A stretch of 5,801 nt of DNA from Candidatus Odyssella thessalonicensis (GTDB lineage: Bacteria; Pseudomonadota; Alphaproteobacteria; Bin65), in contig SBBV01000507.1 of assembly GCA_005240015.1 (NCBI GenBank), positions 1 through 5,801 of the forward strand, written 5' to 3'. Of this stretch, positions 1 through 5,702 are shown one piece after another. A program made the position numbers and the translations under genes. The notes below the pieces were generated by a model. The model was not told the origin of the DNA. It saw only the letters and a program-made list of their open reading frames with translations, and made no database searches. Every line of letters starts with the position of its first letter. Position 1 is the first letter of the stretch.

Positions 1-386
1 ATCGGGCAATCGGGCGTGATCCCCCGGTCGCATGACGCGACCATCGCCTTGAGTACCTGCTCCATGCGTCGCAGGTCCGCGATTTTCGTCTGAACTTCCG
101 TGAGGTGGCCCGCAGCCATGGTGCGGACCTCACCGCATTTGGATCGCGGGGTCTCGGCGAGATCGAGAAGCGCTTGCACGCTGTCGAGCGAAAAGCCCAG
201 TTCGCGGAGTCGCCGGATGAAGCCGAGTCGGCTGATATCTTCGGAACCGTAGCGCCGGTATCCGGCGGGGCTCCGCTGTGGGCGCGGAAGCACGCCGACG
301 CGTTCGTAGTATCGGATCGTCTCGATGTGAACGCCGGTACGCTCGGACAAGGTTCCGATCTGCATCTCCTCGGCCGCTTTGGCCAT
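1..386 (-). CDS. merR: MerR mercury-responsive transcriptional regulator (C-terminus beyond the window edge)
   Basis: Hg(II)-sensing repressor/activator that binds the mer operator and remodels the promoter when mercury is bound. Reading leftward from the ATG at 386-384 gives 128 complete residues before the edge. The N-terminal winged helix-turn-helix is clear: about residues 9-75, with IETIRYYERVGVLPRP and then GYRRYG. A dimerisation helix follows. Three cysteines sit where MerR binds mercury: C84, C119 and C127. The 84-119 distance equals that of Tn501 MerR (82-117), but the 119-127 loop (CDRGITPDC) is one residue shorter than Tn501's. The start is chosen because GGAGAGG precedes it by about 5 bases; an internal ATG (M8) is the alternative. 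It is divergent from merT and shares the 387-478 control region. The last residues, probably about 10-20, lie outside the window. Identity is secure; metal specificity for Hg is inferred from the neighbouring genes. Confidence 0.95.
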   Translation of the reverse strand, partial: MAKAAEEMQIGTLSERTGVHIETIRYYERVGVLPRPQRSPAGYRRYGSEDISRLGFIRRLRELGFSLDSVQALLDLAETPRSKCGEVRTMAAGHLTEVQTKIADLRRMEQVLKAMVASCDRGITPDCP

Positions 387-418
387 GACCGCCTCTCCAA
401 TTCGTGAACAGGAAGTCC

Positions 419-449
419 TTGAGCCTGTAGTCCCTACAGCCCCCATCTT
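419..449 (+). promoter_or_regulatory. mer promoter/operator (PmerT) with MerR-type dyad in a 19-bp spacer
   Basis: A -35-like TTGAGC (419-424) is followed 19 bases later by a weak -10-like CATCTT (444-449). A perfect dyad, CTGTAG-TCC-CTACAG (425-439), fills most of the spacer. A 19-bp spacer holding a dyad is the hallmark of MerR-family promoters, which are too long for sigma70 until the activator twists the DNA. It lies between divergent merR and merT and would fire toward merT, with a transcription start near 456. The -10 match is poor, which is common for activator-dependent promoters. The divergent merR promoter probably overlaps, but I could not assign it with confidence. Confidence 0.75.
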
Positions 450-478
450 GTACCGCAGTTGAATTTGGAGCGAAAGCC

Positions 479-892
479 ATGGCGGCAAGCGAACAGGTCA
501 GGGCGTCCATCTCCGCCCGAAGCCCGGCGGAGAATGAGACCGGGCAACGCGTGGGCAAGACGGTCGCGTCGGTCGGCGGCATCTTGGCTGCGATCGGCGT
601 CGGGGCTTGCTGCGTGATCCCGTTTTCCTTGGCCACGATCGGGGTGAGCGGAGCTTGGATCGGAAATTTCACGGCCCTGGCGCCCTACCAGCCCTATTTC
701 ATCGCCCTCACCGCCGCATTCCTCGCCGGCGGGTTCTACCTCGTCTATCGCAAGCCCAAGGCCGCATGCGCCGATGGCTCGTCGTGCGCCCGACCCGGAT
801 CCAGCCGCATCACCAAGATCGCACTTTGGTCGGCAACGGTTCTGTTTATCGCCGGGGTCGCGTTCCCCTATGCCGCGCCCATTCTTCTTTAA
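479..892 (+). CDS. merT: MerT mercuric ion inner-membrane transporter
   Basis: Moves Hg(II) from periplasmic MerP across the inner membrane toward MerA. The 137-residue product has three predicted membrane helices, about residues 30-55, 72-90 and 113-135. The essential vicinal pair C44-C45 sits in helix 1 (GVGACCVIPF), followed by the family signature SGAWIGNFTALAPYQP. The cytoplasmic loop pair C97 and C103 has the same spacing (6) as C76/C82 of Tn501 MerT. The N-terminus is about 20 residues longer than Tn501 MerT and is polar. The ATG is supported by GGAG at 467-470, eight bases upstream; a GTG at 551 (residue 25) would give a more usual length but lacks a visible ribosome site. It is the first gene of the rightward operon, 24 bases before merP. 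Confidence 0.95.
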   Translation: MAASEQVRASISARSPAENETGQRVGKTVASVGGILAAIGVGACCVIPFSLATIGVSGAWIGNFTALAPYQPYFIALTAAFLAGGFYLVYRKPKAACADGSSCARPGSSRITKIALWSATVLFIAGVAFPYAAPILL

Positions 893-916
893 CCCTCTCA
901 GCGCTGGAGCCCGAAC

Positions 917-1201
917 ATGAATCTTCGCACCCTTGCCTTGGCAACCGCCTTCGCCAGCCTCTCCGCAACCGGCGCCGCGGCGGCCGAGCGCACCGTGACG
1001 CTCAAGGTCGACAACATGACCTGCGCGACCTGCCCGCCGACGGTGAAGAAGAGTTTGCAGCGCGTTCAGGGCGTCACCAAAGTCGAGGTAGATCTCGACA
1101 AGGAGATCGCCGTCGTCGTCTTCGACGACGCCAAGGCCGACATCAAGGCGCTCATCAAGGCGACGACAAACGCCGGCTATCCGTCGCGCCTCGCGCAGTA
1201 A
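917..1201 (+). CDS. merP: MerP periplasmic mercuric ion-binding protein
   Basis: Small periplasmic Hg(II) scavenger that passes the ion to MerT. The 94-residue product begins with a Sec signal peptide, with probable cleavage after the AAA at about residues 21-23. The mature part is a heavy-metal-associated (HMA) domain with the metal-binding loop MTCATC (C36 and C39). The C-terminal AGYPS is typical of MerP. Length and domain order match the family (about 91 residues). GGAG at 906-909 lies seven bases before the ATG. Only seven bases separate its stop from the merF start, so the two are surely co-transcribed. Confidence 0.96.
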   Translation: MNLRTLALATAFASLSATGAAAAERTVTLKVDNMTCATCPPTVKKSLQRVQGVTKVEVDLDKEIAVVVFDDAKADIKALIKATTNAGYPSRLAQ

Positions 1202-1208
1202 CGTCCCA

Positions 1209-1481
1209 ATGCGGGACGCAGCGCTGATCAAGACGGGCGTTGCCGGCGCGATCGTAGCCGCCGTCTGCTGCGCCACGCCGGCGCTGGTGCTCGGCCTCGG
1301 AGGGCTCGGCCTCTCGGCGTGGCTGGTCTGGGCCGACTACCTTGCGCTCGCGGCCCTTGTCGCGTTCGTCTTGCTTGCCGGATATGGATTCCATCGCCGG
1401 CGATCATCGGCCCCCGGCGCGCGCTGCGAAACATCCAGCACTCCGCCGGGGGCTTCAATACCAGCCGGAAAATCCCCATGA
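1209..1481 (+). CDS. merF: MerF mercuric ion transporter (second Cys pair incomplete)
   Basis: Small inner-membrane Hg(II) transporter, an accessory or alternative to MerT. The 90-residue product has two predicted helices, about 10-35 and 38-60. The helix-1 vicinal pair is C20-C21 (AAVCCATPALV), followed by GLSAWLVWADY, which fits MerF. The family normally has a second Cys-Cys pair after helix 2; here the place reads R72-C73, so half of the pair is missing. The tail after it (about 17 residues, Pro/Ser rich) is slightly longer than usual. No clear ribosome site precedes the ATG, seven bases after merP's stop, so translation may be coupled to merP. Its stop codon overlaps merA's start codon in ATGA (1478-1481). 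Family assignment is good; full transport activity is uncertain because of the altered pair. Confidence 0.9.
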   Translation: MRDAALIKTGVAGAIVAAVCCATPALVLGLGGLGLSAWLVWADYLALAALVAFVLLAGYGFHRRRSSAPGARCETSSTPPGASIPAGKSP

Positions 1482-2908
1482 CCAACGCCTGCTGCACCTC
1501 CACGAGCACCAAGGCCCCCGACCTCGCCGTCATCGGCGCCGGGTCGGCCGGGTTCTCCGCCGCGATCCGCGCCGCCGAGCTCGGCGCGCAGGTCGCGCTG
1601 ATCGGCCATGGCACGATCGGCGGCACCTGCGTCAATGTCGGCTGCGTGCCGTCGAAGACGCTCATCCGCGCGGCGGAGACGCTGCACCAAGCCGGGGCCG
1701 CGTCCCGTTTCGCCGGGATCTCCGCGCAAGCGAAGATGGCGAATTGGCGATCGCTCGTCGCGCAAAAGGACGAGTTGGTCGCCGCACTGCGCCAGGCGAA
1801 ATACGTCGATCTGCTGCCCTCCTACAACACGATCGCCTACATGGAAGGTCCGGCGCGACTCACACCCGACGGCGTCGCGGTCAACGGCCACGCGCTGCGC
1901 CCGCGCAAGGTGATCATCACGACGGGCGCCCGGCCGAGCATTCCTGCGATCGAAGGCCTCGACAAGGTCCCGTTCCTCACCAGCACCTCGGCCCTCGCGC
2001 TCGACACGCTGCCGAAGTCGCTCGCCATCATCGGGGGCGGCGTTGTCGCGGTCGAGCTGGGCCAGCTTTTCGCGCGCGCCGGCGTGCGCGTCACGATGCT
2101 GTGCCGGTCCCGCGTCCTCTCGCATGCCGAGCCGGAGATCAGCGGCGCGCTCGAGGGGTACCTGCGCGACGAGGGCCTCGACATACGTTGCGGCATCAGG
2201 ATCGACGCCGTGGCGGCAACATCCAACGGCGTTGTGCTCTCCATCAGCGAGGCCGGCGGCAAGGCCGGTACGGTCACCGCGGACAAGGTATTGGTTGCGA
2301 CGGGGCGCACGCCCAATACGCAGGGCCTCGGCCTTGAGAAGGCCGGAATTGCGCTCGCAGAGCGCGGTGGTATTCGCGTTGACGACCGGCTGCGCACCAC
2401 CAAGGCCGGCGTGTACGCCGCGGGCGATGTCACCGGGCGAGACATGTTCGTTTATATGGCCGCCTATGGCGCAAAGGTCGCGGCCGAGAATGCGCTCAAC
2501 GGCGACAGCCGGCGCTACGATTCGTTGGCCATGCCCGAGGTCGTGTTCACGGACCCGCAAATGGCGAGCGTCGGACTCACCGAAGCCGCGGCGCATGAGC
2601 GCGGCATGGATGTGCGCAGCGCGATCGTCCCGCTCGACTACGTGCCGCGGGCCATCGCGGCGCGCGATACGCGGGGCCTCATCAAGCTCGTCGCCGAACG
2701 GAAGACGGGCAAGCTTGTCGGTGCACACATGCTGGCGCCAGAAGCCGGGGACAGCATCCAGACGGCCGCCCTCGCGATCAAGCAGGGGCTTACGGTGAAG
2801 GAATTGGCGGAGACGATCTTTCCATACCTGACGACCGTCGAGGGCCTCAAGCTCGCCGCGCAGGCGTTCGACAAGGATGTGGCGAAACTCTCCTGCTGCG
2901 CCGGCTGA
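1478..2908 (+). CDS. merA: MerA mercuric reductase, short form without NmerA domain
   Basis: Cytoplasmic NADPH- and FAD-dependent flavoenzyme reducing Hg(II) to volatile Hg(0). The 476-residue product shows the disulfide oxidoreductase layout: FAD motif GAGSAG (20-25), redox pair C51-C56 in GTCVNVGCVPSK, pyridine nucleotide motif IGGGVVAVE (about 185-193), ATGRTPN (274-280), YAAGDVTG (313-320) and a C-terminal dimerisation domain. The terminal vicinal pair C473-C474 in LSCCAG and the Tyr of FPYLT (Y450) are diagnostic of mercuric reductase. The N-terminal HMA (NmerA) domain of Tn501 MerA is absent; instead a roughly 13-residue tail carries C5-C6. The start at 1478 gives the ATGA overlap with merF; the frame is open further upstream to an ATG at 1319, but that would overlap merF by 163 bases and add non-homologous sequence. 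Confidence 0.98.
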   Translation: MTNACCTSTSTKAPDLAVIGAGSAGFSAAIRAAELGAQVALIGHGTIGGTCVNVGCVPSKTLIRAAETLHQAGAASRFAGISAQAKMANWRSLVAQKDELVAALRQAKYVDLLPSYNTIAYMEGPARLTPDGVAVNGHALRPRKVIITTGARPSIPAIEGLDKVPFLTSTSALALDTLPKSLAIIGGGVVAVELGQLFARAGVRVTMLCRSRVLSHAEPEISGALEGYLRDEGLDIRCGIRIDAVAATSNGVVLSISEAGGKAGTVTADKVLVATGRTPNTQGLGLEKAGIALAERGGIRVDDRLRTTKAGVYAAGDVTGRDMFVYMAAYGAKVAAENALNGDSRRYDSLAMPEVVFTDPQMASVGLTEAAAHERGMDVRSAIVPLDYVPRAIAARDTRGLIKLVAERKTGKLVGAHMLAPEAGDSIQTAALAIKQGLTVKELAETIFPYLTTVEGLKLAAQAFDKDVAKLSCCAG

Positions 2909-2920
2909 GTAATCGGCGGC

Positions 2921-3091
2921 ATGCACGCTCTGCTGCGAAAACCTCCGTCGGTATACGGTCTGCTTGCTATCGGGCTTGTCCTGATGATCGAGCCGGCGTT
3001 GCCGCAGTATCACTTCTCGCTATTCTGGTTTTCGCTCGGCGTCGTCGGCACCGGGGTCGCACTCTATGACCTCGTGCGCAAGCAGCGGTAA
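2921..3091 (+). CDS. Small two-helix membrane protein of unknown function
   Basis: I do not recognise this gene. The ATG lies 12 bases after merA's stop and opens a 56-codon frame. It shows a basic N-terminus (HALLRKPPS), a hydrophobic helix at about 12-27 (YGLLAIGLVLMIEPAL), a short linker PQYHFS, a second helix at about 33-50 (FWFSLGVVGTGVALYDL) and a basic C-terminus (VRKQR). That is the pattern of a genuine small inner-membrane protein with both ends probably cytoplasmic. It has no cysteine, so direct thiol relay of Hg is unlikely. The ribosome site is weak, so translation may be coupled to merA. Position suggests a role in the mer operon; alternatively it is a remnant of a larger membrane protein. 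Moderate confidence that it is coding. Confidence 0.5.
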   Translation: MHALLRKPPSVYGLLAIGLVLMIEPALPQYHFSLFWFSLGVVGTGVALYDLVRKQR

Positions 3092-3165
3092 CGCCGGGGC
3101 GGATATCAGGCGGAAGTAGAGTCGAACTCTCCCGACGCCACGAGCCGAAAGGAGAATGGATTCAG

Positions 3166-3429
3166 ATGAAGACCGGTGACAAGGTCCTGGCCCTGCTCGG
3201 CGCAAAGGCGCTGTGCTGCGTCCTGCTTATTTTGGCCTCCACGGGCGCCCTAGGCGGCGCTTTCGCTTGGTTCTTGGACCAGTCGATCGGATGGCTCATC
3301 GGCGCGGCGCTGGCCGTTGGAGTAGCAGCCATCATTTGGCGGAGCGGCGCTGCGCAAACTCGTTCATCAGCGACCAACAGCACAGGCGCGTCGGATCCCG
3401 GAGTGCGGCAGCGTCAGCAGATCAGCTAG
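3166..3429 (+). CDS. Small membrane protein with vicinal Cys pair, putative mercury/organomercury transporter
   Basis: An 87-residue protein with two predicted helices (about 9-34 and 41-58) and a polar, disordered tail of about 28 residues rich in Ser, Thr and Gln. Helix 1 contains the vicinal pair C17-C18 (AKALCCVLLILASTGALGG). This position matches the helix-1 Cys pairs of MerT, MerF and MerC, which carry Hg(II) through the membrane. It lacks the CPC motif of MerE and the cytoplasmic second thiol pair of MerT/MerF. It lies directly upstream of merB (19 bases), so a role in uptake of organomercurials or Hg(II) is plausible but inferred. GGAG at 3151-3154 precedes the ATG by 11 bases, a little long. 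Function is not established by sequence alone; a divergent MerF/MerE-type protein is the best guess. Confidence 0.72.
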   Translation: MKTGDKVLALLGAKALCCVLLILASTGALGGAFAWFLDQSIGWLIGAALAVGVAAIIWRSGAAQTRSSATNSTGASDPGVRQRQQIS

Positions 3430-3436
3430 CTCGGCT

Positions 3437-3441
3437 GGAGG
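3437..3441 (+). promoter_or_regulatory. Strong ribosome binding site for merB
   Basis: GGAGG with a seven-base spacer to the ATG at 3449. It supports the long N-terminal form of MerB over internal starts such as ATG 3527 (M27) or 3620 (M58). Confidence 0.75.
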
Positions 3442-3448
3442 CGGTAAT

Positions 3449-4303
3449 ATGCATAAGCAAAACCCAGTATCAGGCCTCGTCGACAAAGCGCCGAGGACCA
3501 AGGCGCCGGAATGTTGTGAGCCAGCTATGCGATCGGAAGTTCCGGGCGAGCGCTCGGTTCTTCTCCGGCCGGGGGTCACGATCCCGGATTGGTCGGTGGT
3601 TGAGGATGCGTCGGCGCGGATGACGCTTTCCGCGATCTTCGAACTCACCGGCGTGGGCAGACGGAAGTGGTCCCGCCTCGGCGAGGCGGAGGATCGCGTC
3701 TGGCGTTCGGTGATAGAGCTGTTTGCCGAATTCGGCCGGGCGCCGCTCTCGGCGGAAATCGCTGAGGCGACTCGGCTGCCGCACGACGTAGTCGCCGATG
3801 CGCTGACCAAACTTGGGGCGCGTGACGTCGTGGTTCTCGACGATGCGGGCCGCATCGTGGGCGCGTATCCCTTCACCGAATGGCCGTCGGGCCACAGGGT
3901 TAGGCTGCGCGGGACAACTCTGACCGCAATGTGCGCCATCGACGCCCTCGGCGTCGGAGCCATGTTCAGTACGGACACCGACATCGAATCGTCCTGCCGG
4001 TATTGTGGGACGGCAATTCGCGTGAACACCCGTGCCGCCGGTACCGTCCTCGCAAACACCGAGCCAACAACGGCGATCGTATGGGCGGGGCTTCATTATG
4101 CGGGCGGTTGTTCGGCGACCTCGCTTTGTACCGTTTTGGCCTTTTTCTGCTCGGAAGAGCATCTTGCTGCGTGGCGGGCGGGTGCATCTGCCGGCCGGAG
4201 CGGGCACTGTCTTTCGATGAATGAGGCGCTGCAGGTCGGCAAAGCGATCTTCATGCCTATCCTGCGCGCCACCGCTGAAGGCCATGGAACCGCTCTGGCG
4301 TAG
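3449..4303 (+). CDS. merB: MerB alkylmercury (organomercurial) lyase, N-terminally extended
   Basis: Cleaves the C-Hg bond of organomercurials by protonolysis, giving Hg(II) for MerA. The 284-residue product is about 70 longer than plasmid R831b MerB (212). The extra part is N-terminal and includes a vicinal pair C22-C23 (APECCEPA). A winged-helix-like region follows (about 80-145: VIELFAEFGRAPLSAEIAEA). The catalytic core then aligns with R831b: C162-A-I-D165 corresponds to C96/D99, C183 to C117, and C227 (SLCTVLAFF) to C159. Unlike R831b, residues C183-x2-C186 and C234-x3-H238 (FFCSEEHLAAW) form a possible zinc-knuckle set. A strong ribosome site sets the start. It follows the Cys-Cys membrane gene by 19 bases and precedes the cyclase by 50. 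The enzyme family is clear; activity and substrate range are inferred. Confidence 0.9.
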   Translation: MHKQNPVSGLVDKAPRTKAPECCEPAMRSEVPGERSVLLRPGVTIPDWSVVEDASARMTLSAIFELTGVGRRKWSRLGEAEDRVWRSVIELFAEFGRAPLSAEIAEATRLPHDVVADALTKLGARDVVVLDDAGRIVGAYPFTEWPSGHRVRLRGTTLTAMCAIDALGVGAMFSTDTDIESSCRYCGTAIRVNTRAAGTVLANTEPTTAIVWAGLHYAGGCSATSLCTVLAFFCSEEHLAAWRAGASAGRSGHCLSMNEALQVGKAIFMPILRATAEGHGTALA

Positions 4304-4335
4304 CGAGACGCGCGTTCCCGCTGCCGCTTCGCTAC
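4300..4335. repeat. Inverted repeat between merB and the cyclase gene
   Basis: Seven-base arms GTAGCGA (4300-4306, overlapping merB's stop) and TCGCTAC (4329-4335) are separated by 22 bases. In RNA this could form a stem just before the cyclase start at 4354. There is no T-run after it, so it does not look like an intrinsic terminator; it could mark a processing site or an insertion junction, or be chance. Confidence 0.3.
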
Positions 4336-4353
4336 AAAGGGCGGCAGGCAACC

Positions 4354-5574
4354 ATGAATAAAAGCGTCGAGCTCGGAATTTCCGATGCCGCTCAGCCTCT
4401 CGGCACGCGGCATGATGAGGTCGCGCTGGCCTTGGCAGACCTTGCCGCCGCCACCGCCGACCCGCAGGCACTCGTCGCCGGATTAGGGCGGGTCCTGCAC
4501 AAAACGCCGCTTCGCGTGGAGCGGCTCTTCGTAGGCGTTCAGGCCCTTCACCCCGCGTTTCGGGCGCGCACCTATCTCTGGCACCTGCCCGAGGACCGCG
4601 TCGGCGTGATCGAGTGGCCGCACGGTCTCGCGAACCGACCCGGCTATTTTGACTCTCCCGATCACCACGTGCATGCGACGGGATTCGAGCTACGCGTCCA
4701 CAATCTCCACGAAAACACCGGCTCGCCCTGCGATCTCTACGGCAAGTTGCGGGATGCAGGTTACACGGACTACCTGATCGTCCCACTGCGCTTCAGCGAC
4801 GGCACCATCAATACTCTATCGATCGCGACACGGCTCCGCGCCGGCTTCCCCAAGAGATCACTCGCTGGGTTTCGACGGCTCGTCGGCCTTCTGTCTGTCA
4901 TCCTCGAGCGTACGACGGCCCTCGAGAGCATAGATTCCGCGCTGCAAACCTATCTCGGACGACACACGAGCGCGCAGATCATGCGCGGCAAGATCAGGCC
5001 CGGCCACGGCGAGCTTGTCGAGGCGGTAGTCCTGTTTTGCGACCTTCATGACTTCACCCAGCTTACAGCCTCGCTCGGGCCCGCTCAGACGGTCGGTCTG
5101 CTCAACGACTACTTCGACTGTCTCGTCGAGCCGATCGAGGACAGCGGCGGGTACGTCCTGAAATTCATCGGCGATGCCGTTCTGGCGTTTTTCCCGTTGG
5201 GCATGGGTGACCGGCCCGACCCGGTCGCGGCGATCGGCAAGATTCGCCAGCGTCTCGACGCAGCCAACAAGGCCCGCGCGGCGGCTGGCCAGCCGCTGTT
5301 CCGTCACGGCGTCTGCCTCCACTTCGGCACGGTTCTCTATGGCAATATCGGCTCGCGTCACCGCTTGGATTTCACGATCATCGGCGATGCGGTGAACATT
5401 GCCTCTCGGTGCGTCGCCGATACGCGCCGGCTCGGCATCGAGTACGTCTGCACCGAAGCGTTCGCTCGCAAATTCGGCTACGAGCACACACTGCGAATCG
5501 GTGAATGTGCGGTGAGAGGAATCGCTGCGCCGGTTGTGCTCTACTCGCTCAATTACGGTTCGATCAGGACGTGA
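4354..5574 (+). CDS. Class III adenylate/guanylate cyclase with N-terminal sensor-like domain
   Basis: Soluble nucleotide cyclase, most likely making cAMP from ATP. The 406-residue product has no membrane segment. Residues about 20-190 form a mixed alpha/beta region resembling a GAF-like sensor; I cannot name its ligand. A helical linker (about 185-215) leads to the catalytic domain (about 222-400). Key residues are present: metal aspartates D230 (VVLFCDLHDFT) and D274 (LKFIGDAV), purine-selecting K270, T341 where class IIIa enzymes have Asp (TIIGDAVN, class IIIb style), and the transition-state pair N348 and R352 (NIASR). All catalytic positions are intact, so it should be active as a homodimer. 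The ribosome site is weak (GCAGG, five bases before ATG). It lies 50 bases after merB on the same strand, and its last 11 bases overlap the comM fragment tail to tail. A functional link with mercury resistance is inference. Confidence 0.93.
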   Translation: MNKSVELGISDAAQPLGTRHDEVALALADLAAATADPQALVAGLGRVLHKTPLRVERLFVGVQALHPAFRARTYLWHLPEDRVGVIEWPHGLANRPGYFDSPDHHVHATGFELRVHNLHENTGSPCDLYGKLRDAGYTDYLIVPLRFSDGTINTLSIATRLRAGFPKRSLAGFRRLVGLLSVILERTTALESIDSALQTYLGRHTSAQIMRGKIRPGHGELVEAVVLFCDLHDFTQLTASLGPAQTVGLLNDYFDCLVEPIEDSGGYVLKFIGDAVLAFFPLGMGDRPDPVAAIGKIRQRLDAANKARAAAGQPLFRHGVCLHFGTVLYGNIGSRHRLDFTIIGDAVNIASRCVADTRRLGIEYVCTEAFARKFGYEHTLRIGECAVRGIAAPVVLYSLNYGSIRT

Positions 5575-5702
5575 GCGCAATTCGGCGATAGCTGAGCGCC
5601 TCGGCTATGTGGATTCGCCCGACTTTGTCGCGGCCGTCCATGTCCGCGAGCGTGCGCGCTACGCGCATGACACGATGATAACCGCGGGCCGACAATCTCA
5701 AA
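5564..5702 (-). pseudogene. comM: 3' fragment of comM/yifB (Mg chelatase-like AAA ATPase), cut by the IS66 element
   Basis: Read leftward from the IS end at 5703, the minus strand encodes 45 residues and a TGA at 5566-5564. They contain LSARGYHRVMRVARTLADMD and then IHIAEALSYRR, the conserved C-terminal helical segment of ComM/YifB-type Mg chelatase-like ATPases. In characterised bacteria ComM is a hexameric helicase aiding branch migration during natural transformation. The rest of the gene (about 460 residues expected) is not in the window; the homology stops exactly at the IS66 terminus, so the gene is interrupted. The 3' end overlaps the convergent cyclase gene by 11 bases. A frame open across the junction joins IS bases to this fragment and is an artefact of insertion. 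Confidence 0.85.
5695..5702. repeat. Candidate 8-bp target site duplication copy beside the IS66 end
   Basis: IS66 elements typically duplicate 8 bp on insertion. The eight bases abutting the element are ATCTCAAA. The partner copy would lie outside the window, so this is a prediction from position only. Confidence 0.35.

Noticed and set aside
434..1276. 280-codon minus-strand open frame under merT/merP
   Set aside because: Overlaps merT and merP and the mer operator; no family features and no ribosome site of note.
1319..1477. Upstream start for MerA adding 53 residues
   Set aside because: It would overlap most of merF, has no homology to NmerA, and the ATGA overlap at 1478 is the usual coupled arrangement.
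1337..3013. 558-codon open frame on the minus strand across merA
   Set aside because: Antisense shadow of a clear merA in GC-rich DNA; the translation is rich in Arg/Gly/Asp with no recognisable domain.
3118..3130. Short dyad AGAGT-CGA-ACTCT upstream of the small Cys-Cys membrane gene, considered as an operator
   Set aside because: Five-base arms only, no paired promoter elements seen around it, and such dyads occur often by chance.
4300..4353. merB-cyclase gap considered as an intrinsic terminator
   Set aside because: A stem is possible but no T-run follows and the loop is 22 bases, so termination is not supported.
3470..4786. 438-codon minus-strand open frame spanning merB and the cyclase start
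   Set aside because: Covers two well-supported plus-strand genes; Arg-rich low-complexity translation typical of high-GC antisense frames.
4858..5580. 240-codon minus-strand open frame under the cyclase catalytic domain
   Set aside because: Antisense to conserved cyclase motifs, so its open state follows from codon use on the other strand.
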